This document shows, in pieces, positions 7,271-15,815 of a DNA stretch of 64,000 nucleotides. Location: positions 1 through 64,000 of the forward strand of contig NZ_JANKBZ010000030.1 in NCBI RefSeq assembly GCF_024623785.1. The letters are read 5' to 3'. Numbering within the stretch: position 1 is the stretch's first letter; each line of letters opens with the position of its first letter. A program made the translations under genes and the position numbers. The notes below the pieces were generated by a model. That model saw only the letters and a list, made by a program, of their open reading frames with translations, ran no database searches and was not told the origin of the DNA. This DNA is from Archangium lipolyticum (GTDB lineage: Bacteria; Myxococcota; Myxococcia; Myxococcales; Myxococcaceae).

Positions 7271-8623
7271 ATGCATCCGACGCCGACGACGTGGGGAGTG
7301 GTGCTGTGCGCCGTGATGTTCGCGCTTCCGGTGGGGGCGGAGGAGCCCTCGCCGGAGGCACTGGAGGCTCCCGGAACCGGGGTGGAGGCGGCGCCCGCCG
7401 AGCCTCCCCGGACGGGGTGGCACGTGCTGGGCCTGCCGCTCGTCAGCTTCAACAGCGACGAGGGCTTCGGCTACGGCGCGCGGCTGATGCTGGTGGACTC
7501 GGGCGACGGCAGCCAGCGGCCCTACCGCTACTCCGTGGTGGCGCAGTTCTTCCAGTCCACGCGCGGCATCGCCCAGCACCGCCTCATGCTGGATGCGCCC
7601 AGCTTCCTCTCGTCGTCCTGGCGGCTGGGCGTGAGCCTGAGCATGCTCAATGACCGCTTCTCTCCGTACTTCGGCCTGGGCGGCGGAGCGGCCTACGTGC
7701 CGGCCTTCGAAGCGTGCGAGGACCGGAAGGCGCTGGAGTCGGACCCGAATGTCTGCCCGGGCAACCCGGACTTCCGCGGCCTGCGGTACTACAACTTCGA
7801 GCAGCGCACCCTCCCGAGCGTGGTGCTGAACGCGCGCCGGCCCCTGAGCGGTCCCTGGCAGGTGGCGCTGGGCTACCGCTTCCGCCTCACCACGGTGCGC
7901 ACGCGCTACGGCGCGGAGGACCTCGGACAGGCCCGGGACTCGCGGGTGGTGGAGGACGCCCGCGCGGGGCTGCTCTCGGGGCTCGATGGCGTCGAGGACG
8001 GGGAGGCCGTCTCCCGCACGGCCGAGGTGACGGCGAGCCTGCTCCTGGACACGCGCGACAACGAGCCCGCCCCGGTGCGCGGCATGTTCCACGAGCTCGC
8101 GCTGCGCGGGGCCTCCACCGTCACGGGGAGTGGTTCGAATTACTGGGGGGCCACGGCCAACCTGCGCTTCTACCACCCCTTGGTGAGCGACCGGCTCGTG
8201 GCCGCCCTGCGGCTCTTCGTCGATGTGATGGGCGGTGACGTGCCCTTCTACCACCTGTCCTCGTTCGGCGGCGTGGAGTGGCTCGACGGTTGGGGCGGCA
8301 TCGGCGGCGTGTACACCGCGCGCGGCATCCTGAAGAACCGGCTGCAGGGGCAGGCGAAGGCGCTCGCCAACGGGGAGCTGCGCTGGAACTTCCTCTCGGT
8401 GTCACCCTGGCAGCAGCGCCTGGACTTCACCCTCATCGCCTTCTTCGACGCGGGGCAGGCCTGGACGGATCTCCGCTTCGCCGATGGCGGCCTCCCCCGC
8501 TATGGCGGCGGCGGCGGCCTGCGCATCGCCTGGCAGAACGACTTCATCCTCCGCGTGGACTACGGCATCAGCCCTCGCGACGGCACCACGGGCTTCTACC
8601 TGGACTTCGGCCACATGTTCTGA
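7271..8623 (+). CDS. BamA/TamA-family (D15-type) outer membrane barrel protein, short
   Basis: 450 residues. ATG 7271 was chosen because it gives an immediate signal peptide (VVLCAVMFALPVGA); the frame is open further upstream but inside the preceding gene. After an acidic/Pro-rich linker the protein opens with GLPLVSFNSDEGFGYGARL, the usual first strand of an Omp85-superfamily barrel. It ends with FILRVDYGISPRD and a terminal aromatic (GHMF), as expected for outer-membrane insertion. There is no room for POTRA repeats, so it is a barrel-only relative of BamA/TamA (surface antigen D15 domain), not an assembly factor proper. It lies 22 nt after the S1P-lyase-like gene; a role in lipid or protein export is guesswork. 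Confidence 0.8.
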   Translation: MHPTPTTWGVVLCAVMFALPVGAEEPSPEALEAPGTGVEAAPAEPPRTGWHVLGLPLVSFNSDEGFGYGARLMLVDSGDGSQRPYRYSVVAQFFQSTRGIAQHRLMLDAPSFLSSSWRLGVSLSMLNDRFSPYFGLGGGAAYVPAFEACEDRKALESDPNVCPGNPDFRGLRYYNFEQRTLPSVVLNARRPLSGPWQVALGYRFRLTTVRTRYGAEDLGQARDSRVVEDARAGLLSGLDGVEDGEAVSRTAEVTASLLLDTRDNEPAPVRGMFHELALRGASTVTGSGSNYWGATANLRFYHPLVSDRLVAALRLFVDVMGGDVPFYHLSSFGGVEWLDGWGGIGGVYTARGILKNRLQGQAKALANGELRWNFLSVSPWQQRLDFTLIAFFDAGQAWTDLRFADGGLPRYGGGGGLRIAWQNDFILRVDYGISPRDGTTGFYLDFGHMF

Positions 8624-8636
8624 GCCCGGCGCGGCA

Positions 8637-9446
8637 TCACCGCTTCTCCAGGACGACGGCGTAGAACTCGATGCCGACGCCCTCGTGGTCCTCCTCCGTG
8701 ATGTGCTCGGGCGGCAGGCCCAGGAACTCCCGGACCGTCAGCACCCCCATGGCATCCGGCTTCCAGGGCTCGCAGAACTCCAGGTACTCGTCGAGCGAGT
8801 ACAGCTGGAACGACTCCCCCATCCGCTGGAACATGCCCACGAACTGCTCCCACCGGGGCGTCGTCTTGTCCGGGGCCTTCGTCTCGAACGTGGTGAAGAG
8901 CTTCGAGCCCGGTGCCACCTGGTCATAGAGGTCCCGGTAGAACTTCCGGTTCTCCTCGGCCGACAGGAACACGCCGATGCCACTGCCGCCGATGGCGAGC
9001 CGGCGCTCGCCGCCCAGGAACGACTGGACGTCGGGCCGCTGGAGGAGCTCCCCCGCCTTCTTGATGTCGCACTCCAGGTAGCGCACCCGCGGGTTGTCCC
9101 CGAGGAGCGCCCGCCCCTGGGCGATCGTCAGCGGGTTGATGTCGGAATAGAGCACCCGGGCTTGTGGCATCACCGCATGGACGTGATCGCCGGTCGGCAG
9201 CCCCGAGGCGAAGTCCACCCAGTGCGTGAAGCCCTCCGACGACAAGCGCCGGGCCGCAGCCTGCAGGCACGCCCGCAGCATCCGCATCCACTTCCGGGTG
9301 GAGGGCACCAGCGAGTACATGTACTCGGCCGCCTGGCGATCGGCTGGGAAGTTGTGCGACCCTCCCAGGGTGTAGTCGTAGATGCGCGCCGCGTTCGGCA
9401 CCTCCGGGTTCACTCCCGGGATGCGGGCCAGCTCTTCCACGTTCAT
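8637..9446 (-). CDS. SAM-dependent methyltransferase of the DUF574 family
   Basis: 269 residues from ATG 9446, with GGAGG about 6 nt upstream. The segment PNAARIYDYTLGGSHNFPAD near the N terminus is the signature of the DUF574 (S-adenosyl methyltransferase) family common in actinobacteria and myxobacteria. A Rossmann-type region follows (HWVDFASGLPT, VLYSDINPLTI, VRYLECDI). The substrate is unknown. It starts 11 nt after the stop of the TlpA-like gene, so it is the third gene of a minus-strand operon with the CFI-box protein and thioredoxin-like protein. Confidence 0.85.
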   Translation of the reverse strand: MNVEELARIPGVNPEVPNAARIYDYTLGGSHNFPADRQAAEYMYSLVPSTRKWMRMLRACLQAAARRLSSEGFTHWVDFASGLPTGDHVHAVMPQARVLYSDINPLTIAQGRALLGDNPRVRYLECDIKKAGELLQRPDVQSFLGGERRLAIGGSGIGVFLSAEENRKFYRDLYDQVAPGSKLFTTFETKAPDKTTPRWEQFVGMFQRMGESFQLYSLDEYLEFCEPWKPDAMGVLTVREFLGLPPEHITEEDHEGVGIEFYAVVLEKR

Positions 9447-9457
9447 CCGCTCCTCCG

Positions 9458-10072
9458 TCACAAGCCCAGGGCCTGTTCGATGCGCCGGCGCAGCGCGGCC
9501 TCGTCCAGCATGCCCCGCTGCGCGTCCACCACCCGCCCCTCCCTGTCCAGGAAGTAGAGCGTCGGCAACGCCGTCACCTGGAAGGCCGCCGCCATCTCGT
9601 CCGGCGCGTACACCACGTACGGCGCCAGCTCCGGCATCCGGCTCAGGATGAATTCCTGCACGAACATCGGCGCGTCCGGCATCTCGTCCCGGCTCGCCGC
9701 CACGAACACCAGCCCCTTCCCCTCGTACTCCTTGGCCAGCTTCACCAGCGACGGCATCTCCGCCTGACACGGCGGGCACCACGTCGCCCAGAAGTCCAGC
9801 ATCACCACCTTGCCCTTCAAGTCCGCCAGCGACAGCGTCCCGCCCTCGTACCGCTCCAGCTTCATCGTGGGCGCCGCCATGCCGTCCGACGCCAGCCTCG
9901 CCCTCAGCGCCTCCTGCACCCCCAGGTACGCCAGCGCCCCCACCCCGCACAGCCCCGTCACCAACAGTAGCACCCAGCTCCACCCGTGACGTTCCGGCTT
10001 CGGCCCGCTCCCCGTGCCCTCCTGCCCCACTCCGGGCCGCTGCCCGTCGCCTGCGTTTCCCTGCTCCGTCAC
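9458..10072 (-). CDS. TlpA-like membrane-anchored thioredoxin-fold protein
   Basis: 204 residues. GTG at 10072 overlaps the upstream stop by 4 nt (GTGA) and has GAGGAG at good spacing, so this start is preferred. A short cytoplasmic tail is followed by one transmembrane helix (WSWVLLLVTGLCGVGALAYL, residues 31-50) and a thioredoxin-like domain facing the periplasm. The active site WATWCPPC has cysteines at about 99 and 102, followed by the cis-Pro segment VTALPTLYFLD. The AhpC/TSA-TlpA layout suggests a thiol-disulfide reductase in the envelope. It is the middle gene of the three-gene operon. The partner is not evident; the upstream zinc-ribbon protein is Cys-rich and might be a client, which is speculation. 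Confidence 0.85.
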   Translation of the reverse strand: MTEQGNAGDGQRPGVGQEGTGSGPKPERHGWSWVLLLVTGLCGVGALAYLGVQEALRARLASDGMAAPTMKLERYEGGTLSLADLKGKVVMLDFWATWCPPCQAEMPSLVKLAKEYEGKGLVFVAASRDEMPDAPMFVQEFILSRMPELAPYVVYAPDEMAAAFQVTALPTLYFLDREGRVVDAQRGMLDEAALRRRIEQALGL

Positions 10073-11139
10073 GTGCGTCCACTCCTCGTCGTCGTCAATA
10101 CCCGGTGCACCTGCTTCAACACCCGCCGCACTCCTCGCCGCACCCCCGGCCTCGCCACCACCCACTCCGCCAGCCCCGGCCCATACCGGTAGTACACCCG
10201 GATGAATTCCCGCCCCACCCCGTGGCGCCGCAGCACCTCGTCCCGGAACTCCCGGAACGCCACCAGCTCCGGCGCTCCCTCTCCGAACGCCGCCGTCACC
10301 ACGAAGCACGAGCTGGCCGGCGAAATCCACATCAGCCGGTTGTTCGTCAGGTTCACCACCGCCTTCAGCTCGCGCGCCTCGGTGTACAGGAAGACCAGCA
10401 GATCCCTCCGCGCCACCGGGAAGTCCTCGCCGCTCGCCTCCTCGAACTCGATGCGCGAGCCACCCGCGCCCCTCACCTCGTCCACCGTGAAGAAGAAGCG
10501 CTTGGAGCTGCTCTTGTGCTCGATCTCCAGCCCGCGCAGCTCGCCGAAGTACGCCAGGAAGGGCGTGTTGCACGCCGGGCACACGTAGCGGCGCGTCCCC
10601 GGCCCCGGCACGTACCCGTAATCGTTGATGCGCTTGCAGCCCGTGTTGGGGCAGATGAGCTTCACCTGCGCCACCGGCTCCTGCCTCGGGTCGTACCGCG
10701 AGGCCCCCGTCGCCCGGTCGTACACCGGCGCCACCACCGTCTCCTTCGTCCCCAGCGCCCGCGTGGGGTGCGCCACCCGCTCCAGCTCCAGCGCCCGCCG
10801 CCACGCCTCCTCGGCCTGCACCAGCCGCCCGTCCACCGAGTGCACCAGCGCCTCGCCATGCGCCTTCAGCGCCTCGAGGATGCGCTCCGTGCCCTCCCGG
10901 CGCCCCACGTCCCGCTCCACCGCCAGCCCCAGCGCCAGCACCTTCTCCAGCTCCGGCAGCAACCCCTCCGCCGCCTTCCTCGCCGGGTCCTCCAACCGGT
11001 GGTACACCGGGGGCTCCGGCATCCGGGCGAAGAGCGCCAGCGCCTGCGCGCGCAGCTGCTCCTGCGCCTCCTGCGCTCGGGGAATGGACAGTGTCACCGC
11101 CCTCTGCTGGGCGGCCTGGAAGAGCTCGTCGGGCTGCAA
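10069..11139 (-). CDS. Zinc-ribbon protein with a CFI-box-type C-terminal domain
   Basis: 356 residues from TTG 11139; a stop codon lies five codons upstream and no ATG or GTG is in frame between. The N-terminal half is helical and charged. The middle has a zinc ribbon with CPNTGC and CPAC about 23 residues apart. The C-terminal part contains CFVVTAAFGEG, then VAFREFRDEVLRRHGVGREF and YYRYGPGLAEWV. This matches the CFI-box-CTERM domain (usually CFIATAAYG, REFRD, YYRYSP), here with V-V replacing I-A. Function of that domain is unknown to me. First gene of the operon with the TlpA-like and DUF574 genes. Confidence 0.75.
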   Translation of the reverse strand: MQPDELFQAAQQRAVTLSIPRAQEAQEQLRAQALALFARMPEPPVYHRLEDPARKAAEGLLPELEKVLALGLAVERDVGRREGTERILEALKAHGEALVHSVDGRLVQAEEAWRRALELERVAHPTRALGTKETVVAPVYDRATGASRYDPRQEPVAQVKLICPNTGCKRINDYGYVPGPGTRRYVCPACNTPFLAYFGELRGLEIEHKSSSKRFFFTVDEVRGAGGSRIEFEEASGEDFPVARRDLLVFLYTEARELKAVVNLTNNRLMWISPASSCFVVTAAFGEGAPELVAFREFRDEVLRRHGVGREFIRVYYRYGPGLAEWVVARPGVRRGVRRVLKQVHRVLTTTRSGRT

Positions 11140-11253
11140 GGCCGACGCACATTAGAGGGCCCCCCGCCCGCTGTCAGCGCTCTTCCCCTCCCCTCGCCGG
11201 AAACTGGCCACCTCCCCCACCTCGATGTATGAGGTGGTAGGAGGATGTGAACA

Positions 11254-11559
11254 ATGGGCTTCCTGAAGTTCCTGGTGTGGACGGGTTGCGCGGTGGGGCT
11301 CGGAGTCTTCCTGGCGACAGCGGACATCGATGGCCGCTCGCCCCTGGAGTACGTGCAGCGGCAGTGGAAGCGCCACGTGCAGCCGTCCCAGGTGGACCGG
11401 CAGGTGGATCGGGTGAAGGACGGCCTGCGCGAGGCGATCGACGAGGCCAAGGTCACCGTCGACCGGACGACGAAGCAACAGGCCAAGGCGACGCCGCGCG
11501 AGCGCATCACCAACGAGGATCGCGCGGCCATCGATCGGATCATCGCCCAGAAGAAGTAG
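11254..11559 (+). CDS. Small membrane-anchored hypothetical protein
   Basis: 101 residues from ATG 11254 with AGGAGG about 8 nt upstream. One hydrophobic helix (FLKFLVWTGCAVGLGVFLA) at the N terminus is followed by a long charged helix rich in Gln, Arg, Lys and Asp (VDRQVDRVKDGLREAIDEAK). No family recognised. It precedes the HtrA-like protease by 88 nt on the same strand, so it may share its promoter. The clear Shine-Dalgarno and amphipathic pattern support it as a real gene. Confidence 0.7.
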   Translation: MGFLKFLVWTGCAVGLGVFLATADIDGRSPLEYVQRQWKRHVQPSQVDRQVDRVKDGLREAIDEAKVTVDRTTKQQAKATPRERITNEDRAAIDRIIAQKK

Positions 11560-11647
11560 CTTTCCCCACCTTCGCCAGCCGCCCCGCTTCCCCCCGCGTG
11601 CCCCCCTCCCTAGCTTCTCCCGAGGTGGCTGGGGTGGAGGCGGGACG

Positions 11648-12847
11648 ATGGTCGGTGGACGGTGGTGGGTGGGGGTCTCGCTGGCGCTGTTGTGTGGCCT
11701 GGGAACACCGGCCTGGGGCGCCCGGCAGGAGACGAATCGGCGGCTGTGGGTGGAGGCGCAACAGCGCAGCGTCCGCAAGGAGCGCTCCATCCTCAGTCAG
11801 GTAGCGCAGGCGGCCATGCCCGCGGTGGTGTCCATCACCACACGCCAGGCGAGCACCGGCGCCGAGGGGGAGTCGCAGAAGGGCATCGGCTCCGGGCTCA
11901 TCATCCACGAGGACGGGTACATCCTCACGAGCGCCCACGTCATCGAGGGCGCCGAGGACATCACCATCTCCGTCTACTCCGAGCGGGGCTACCCCGAGGA
12001 CTTCCCCGCCGAGCTGGTGGGAGAGGACACGCGCACGGACTTCGCGCTGTTGAAGATCCACGCGCCCCGGAAGCTGCCCGTGCTGAAGCTGTCCTCGGCC
12101 ACGCGGGTGGAGGTGGGAGATCACGTCGTGGTGATCGGCAACCCGTTCGGGCTGGCGCACTCGGTGACGGCGGGCGTGGTGAGCGCCAAGGGCCGCACGG
12201 ACGTGACGCCCAACGGGCGGGACGGCGACTTCGACTACATGCAGGTGGACGCCTCCATCAACCCGGGCAACTCGGGCGGACCGGTGTTGGATCTGAACGG
12301 GGACGTGGTGGCCATCGCCAACGCGGTGAACGTGGCGGGCCAGGGCATCGGCTTCGCCATCCCGGTGGACATCGCCAAGGCGATCATCCCGCACCTGCGC
12401 AAGTACGGGCGGGTGCGCCGCGGGTGGATGGGCGTGTCCGTGCAGGACTGCACCCCCACGGTCGTCGAGGCCTACGGGCTGGTCCACGCCCGGGGCGTGG
12501 TGGTGTCCGAGGTGCAGGATGGAGGCCCCGCCGCGCGCGCCGGGCTTCAGGTGGGAGACGTCATCGAGGGCCTGGACACCGGCCGGGTGGAGCGCGCCCA
12601 CAAGCTGCGCTGGCAGGTGGCGGCCCGGGGGGTGGGCCGGAACGTGGTGCTCCACGTCCGCCGGGGGGAGCGCCCCATGAAGCTGCGGGTGAGGCTCGAG
12701 GACATGCCCGGGGAGGTGGATCAGCTGGCCCCGGCCGTCGCCACGCCGTCGTTCCATGGGCCCGAGGAGGCGCCGGGGACGGGGGGTGGAGGTGCCGAGG
12801 GGCAGGCGAACGGCCGTGCCCCTGGTGGAAAAGCTCCCACCCCGTGA
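11648..12847 (+). CDS. HtrA/DegP-type trypsin-like serine protease with one PDZ domain
   Basis: 399 residues. A signal peptide (VSLALLCGLGTPAWG) directs it to the periplasm. The catalytic triad is visible: His97 in TSAHVIEG, Asp131 in TRTDFALL, and Ser209 in GNSGGP. The substrate-pocket region IGNPFGLAHSVTAGVVSAKGR is typical of HtrA. A single PDZ domain follows (GWMGVSVQD through RAGLQVGDVIEGLDTGRV), then a Pro/Gly-rich tail of about 35 residues. One PDZ domain makes it closer to DegS/HhoB-like proteins than to DegP, which has two. Expected role: envelope protein quality control. GTG 11639-style starts were not needed; ATG 11648 fits the signal peptide. Confidence 0.92.
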   Translation: MVGGRWWVGVSLALLCGLGTPAWGARQETNRRLWVEAQQRSVRKERSILSQVAQAAMPAVVSITTRQASTGAEGESQKGIGSGLIIHEDGYILTSAHVIEGAEDITISVYSERGYPEDFPAELVGEDTRTDFALLKIHAPRKLPVLKLSSATRVEVGDHVVVIGNPFGLAHSVTAGVVSAKGRTDVTPNGRDGDFDYMQVDASINPGNSGGPVLDLNGDVVAIANAVNVAGQGIGFAIPVDIAKAIIPHLRKYGRVRRGWMGVSVQDCTPTVVEAYGLVHARGVVVSEVQDGGPAARAGLQVGDVIEGLDTGRVERAHKLRWQVAARGVGRNVVLHVRRGERPMKLRVRLEDMPGEVDQLAPAVATPSFHGPEEAPGTGGGGAEGQANGRAPGGKAPTP

Positions 12848-12989
12848 GCTGGAAAACGGGGGTTGCGCCCGCATCCCCGCCTGCCTCCTTGCGTTCCGTT
12901 TCGGCCAGCGCTACACGATGCGCCTTTGCAAGCCTCGCGGGTTCTCCGCATGGAGATGCGGGGCAGCGTTTCGCAACAGGAGCATTTCC

Positions 12990-13256
12990 ATGGCTGATGC
13001 ACAGAAGACGACCCTGAAGGCTTGGCCGCGCCAGGCCAAGGGCGGTGGCAAGAAGGCGTGCAGCGTCGAGGGCTGCAAGCGCCCCTACCGCGCCAAGAGC
13101 TACTGCTTCTTCCACTTCAAGAAGTGGCGGCAGGGTGAGCTGCCCCACTCCCGCTACCGCACCTGCTCCAAGCCGGACTGCCGCGTGAAGGTGCTCAAGG
13201 GCGGTCTGTGCGAGAAGCACTACAACGAGACGTACAAGCCGGCCGCCGCGGCCTAG
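12990..13256 (+). CDS. Small protein with two tandem CX4CX9CX2H zinc-binding knuckles
   Basis: 88 residues from ATG 12990 with AGGAG upstream. After a Lys/Gly-rich start come two copies of the same spacing pattern: CSVEGC then CFFH, and CSKPDC then CEKH, both CX4CX9CX2H. The protein is strongly basic, which would suit RNA or DNA binding. I recall nearly identical small proteins annotated as 'vegetative protein' in Myxococcus, but cannot verify this. Its stop overlaps the convergent TrmJ-like gene by 4 nt. Confidence 0.8.
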   Translation: MADAQKTTLKAWPRQAKGGGKKACSVEGCKRPYRAKSYCFFHFKKWRQGELPHSRYRTCSKPDCRVKVLKGGLCEKHYNETYKPAAAA

Positions 13257-14032
13257 CCGTTCCGGTCCGGGCCTCGCGAGGGCGCTCCCTTCCCGGGAGT
13301 GCCCTTGCCCCCGGCCATCGCTCGTCCCAGGTGCTTGAAGGCCGTGAGCCACAGCTCCGCCTCGCGCTGGGTGAGCCTCGCACGCAACAGACTCCGCTCC
13401 AGCTCACGCAGGATGTGATCCGGCGCCTGCGGGTTGAGGAACTGCGCCTCCAGCATCACCTGGCGCATCCGCTCGCTCAGCGCGTGCACCGTCCCCATCT
13501 TCGCGCCCTCCTCCACCGCCGGGGCCGCCTGCTCGGCTGGCTTCCGGCCCTCGCGCGAGCACAGGTAGAGCAGCACCGCCGCCGCCTGCGCCAGGTTCAT
13601 CGAGGGCTGCACCTCGCTGGTGGGGATGACGAGGATGTCGGTGCAGAACGCCAGCTCCTCGTTGGACAGCCCCCGCTGTTCGCCGCCGAGCACCAGCGCC
13701 ACCCTCCCCCGCTGGCTGTGATCCGCCAGCCGGGCCATCGCCTCCTCCGGGGTGAGGGCCGTCCGCCCGTCCAACTGGGTGCGAGAAGTGGTGCCAACCG
13801 CGTACACGCAGTCCTTGAGGGCCTCGGGCAGGTTCCGGGCCACGGACATGGCGTCCAACACCGCGTCACCCTTGACCGCGAGCCGCTCGGCCCCTCGGAA
13901 GGCGTAGGTGGCGGGATCTGAGAGGATGAGACGCGAGAATCCGAAATTGGCCATCACCCGGGCCACCGCCCCGAGGTTCTCGGGTGATCGTGTCTGGTGG
14001 AGGATGACGGTCATGTTGTCGGCCGCGAGCAT
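13253..14032 (-). CDS. SPOUT-class RNA 2'-O-methyltransferase, TrmJ/TrmH-like
   Basis: 259 residues from ATG 14032; ATG 14014 (MTVILHQTR) is an alternative that begins right at the domain. The Shine-Dalgarno-like GGAGG is only 1 nt before the first ATG, so the start is uncertain. The three SpoU motifs are present: NLGAVARVMANFGF (motif 1), LVLGGEQRGLSNEEL (motif 2) and IPTSEVQPSMNLAQAAAV (motif 3). The C-terminal helical extension matches TrmJ, which methylates the ribose of tRNA position 32, better than TrmL. Exact substrate unproved. Convergent with the zinc-knuckle gene. Confidence 0.85.
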   Translation of the reverse strand: MLAADNMTVILHQTRSPENLGAVARVMANFGFSRLILSDPATYAFRGAERLAVKGDAVLDAMSVARNLPEALKDCVYAVGTTSRTQLDGRTALTPEEAMARLADHSQRGRVALVLGGEQRGLSNEELAFCTDILVIPTSEVQPSMNLAQAAAVLLYLCSREGRKPAEQAAPAVEEGAKMGTVHALSERMRQVMLEAQFLNPQAPDHILRELERSLLRARLTQREAELWLTAFKHLGRAMAGGKGTPGKGAPSRGPDRNG

Positions 14033-14084
14033 GCCTCCGAGTTTAGCTTTCCGTGTCAGACCCGCATCGGTATATTCCCGGGTG

Positions 14085-14672
14085 ATGCGTCGCTGGGTCG
14101 CTGGCCTGCTCCTATCTCTCGTTACCCTGACGGGTTGTGGCGTCGGGGGTGCCCCCGTGCGCGCTTCCATCGGTGCGCGGCAGGCACTCACCAGCCCTCC
14201 CGAGATGCTCGAGTTCGAGAGCCCCTCCACCCGCCTGGAGCTGTACCGCGAGGTGGCCCGCCTCTCCGAAATGGAGTCGGGCCAGGCCGCGCAGGCGCTG
14301 GTGCTGTTCCCCATCAGTCAGAGCGGTGAGCTGGTGGCCGCTCCGGGCTTCGAGGCCCGCACGGATCTGCTCCAGTCTCCGGACGCGGGCGCGCCGCTGC
14401 AGCTGAGCTTCGATGGCCGGGCGGGCGAGCGCTGGCCGGAGGATCGCCGCGAGAGCCTGCAGGGTCTCTCCGAACGCGAGGCGGCCGAGCTGGTGGCCCG
14501 GACGCTGCTCGCCCACTGGAAGATCAATCCCGCGGGCGTCGTGCAGGTGGATCGCGCCTCGGGCGCGCCGTACGCGGCGGCGTACGTGGATGGAATCCTG
14601 CGTATCAATCCCGCTTTCCTGTACATGGCGGCGGCCTACGGTCCCGCTTCCCAGGCGGGCGCGGTCCAGTAG
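14085..14672 (+). CDS. Hypothetical lipoprotein
   Basis: 195 residues from ATG 14085 (an in-frame GTG lies just before it). The signal LLLSLVTLTGCGVGG carries lipobox LTGC, so lipidation is expected. The rest is soluble, mildly acidic and has no domain I recognise; a region GLSEREAAELVARTLLAHWKI is helical. It is divergent from the TrmJ-like gene and 48 nt upstream of purC, but the two products have no obvious connection. Confidence 0.75.
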   Translation: MRRWVAGLLLSLVTLTGCGVGGAPVRASIGARQALTSPPEMLEFESPSTRLELYREVARLSEMESGQAAQALVLFPISQSGELVAAPGFEARTDLLQSPDAGAPLQLSFDGRAGERWPEDRRESLQGLSEREAAELVARTLLAHWKINPAGVVQVDRASGAPYAAAYVDGILRINPAFLYMAAAYGPASQAGAVQ

Positions 14673-14720
14673 AGTCGCGCCTCCTTTCGCGCCCCGTGTC
14701 GGGGCCCCGAGGCGCCTCTC

Positions 14721-15677
14721 GTGAACACCTCCGCACTCCACGCGCAGCTTCCGCACACCCTCCGGCAGACGCACCTGTCAGCCCTGGGCCAGCACTACCA
14801 GGGCAAGGTCCGTGACACCTACCGCCAGGGCGACCGGCTCGTCCTGGTCACCTCGGACCGGTTGTCCGCGTTCGACCACGTGCTCACCACCATCCCCTTC
14901 AAGGGCGAGGTGCTCAACCGTCTGGCCACGTTCTGGTTCGAGCGCACGAAGCACATCGTCGCCAACCACGTGCTGGACGTGCCGGACGCGAACGTGACCG
15001 TGGCGCGCGCCTGCGAGCCCTTCGCCGTGGAAGTGGTGGTCCGTGGATACCTGACGGGCAGCCTGTGGCGCGACTACCAGAAGGGCACGCACACGGCTTA
15101 CGGGGTGCCCTTCCCGGACTCGATGCGCAAGGACGAGGCCTTCCCCTCCCCCATCATCACCCCGTCCACCAAGGCGCAGTACGGACAGCATGACGAGCCC
15201 ATCTCCGAGAAGGAGATCCTCGCGAAGAACCTGGCCAGCGCGCGCGACTGGGCCCGCATCACCGAGGCGGCCCGGGGGCTGTTCCTCGAGGGCCAGAAGT
15301 GGGCGCGCACCCGCGGGTTGATCCTCGTGGATACGAAGTACGAGTTCGGCAAGGTGGGCGATGACCTGTACGTCATCGATGAGATCCACACGCCGGACTC
15401 GAGCCGTTACTGGGTGGCCGACGAGTACGAGGCGCGCTTCTCCAAGGGTGAGGACCAGCGGATGCTGGACAAGGAGAACATCCGCCAGTGGCTCATCCGC
15501 GAGCGCGGCTTCCAGGGCCACGGCACGCCGCCGGCGATTCCGGATGAGGTGCGCGTGTCGCTCGCGGAGAAGTACATCGCGGCCTACGAGCGGATTACCG
15601 GCACGACGCTGGAGCTGAACGTGGGGGATGTGCACGCGCGCATCGAGAAGAACCTGAAGGCGCGCGGGTATCTCTAG
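14721..15677 (+). CDS. purC: Phosphoribosylaminoimidazole-succinocarboxamide synthase
   Basis: 318 residues from GTG 14721. It ligates aspartate to CAIR to give SAICAR in purine synthesis. Diagnostic stretches are YQGKVRDTYRQGDRLVLVTSDRLSAFD (split here as GKVRDTY and SDRLSAFD), VVVRGYLTGSLWRDY, LILVDTKYEFG and IDEIHTPDSSRYW. It is the long form of about 310 residues, as in yeast Ade1, rather than the short form of about 240. It converges with purB, the enzyme acting next on SAICAR, so the two successive steps are neighbours although on opposite strands. A REP-like element separates the two 3' ends. Confidence 0.96.
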   Translation: MNTSALHAQLPHTLRQTHLSALGQHYQGKVRDTYRQGDRLVLVTSDRLSAFDHVLTTIPFKGEVLNRLATFWFERTKHIVANHVLDVPDANVTVARACEPFAVEVVVRGYLTGSLWRDYQKGTHTAYGVPFPDSMRKDEAFPSPIITPSTKAQYGQHDEPISEKEILAKNLASARDWARITEAARGLFLEGQKWARTRGLILVDTKYEFGKVGDDLYVIDEIHTPDSSRYWVADEYEARFSKGEDQRMLDKENIRQWLIRERGFQGHGTPPAIPDEVRVSLAEKYIAAYERITGTTLELNVGDVHARIEKNLKARGYL

Positions 15678-15680
15678 AGT

Positions 15681-15808
15681 GAAGACCCTCACCCCAGCCC
15701 TCTCCCAGAGGGAGAGGGGGCATACACGGTGAGGAACCTGGTTGGACCCTCTCCCCCTGGGAGAGGGACGGGGTGAGGGTATGGGGTGGACTCGGGTTCC
15801 ACCCCTCC
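15681..15808. repeat. REP-like palindromic element, copy A
   Basis: Between the convergent stops of purC and purB lies an inverted array. One half begins ACCCTCACCCC followed by CCCTCTCCC, and the other half reads GGGAGAGGGACGGGG followed by TGAGGGT, then TGGACTCGGGTTCCACC. The two halves could form a long stem. The same words recur at 22881-23033 (inverted order) and 56417-56482. Confidence 0.8.
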
Positions 15809-15815
15809 TCCGTCA

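Noticed and set aside
13253-14314. Extended start (14314) of the TrmJ-like methyltransferase
   Set aside because: The additional 94 codons overlap the divergent lipoprotein gene and do not look like domain sequence; the family begins near the ATG at 14032 or 14014.
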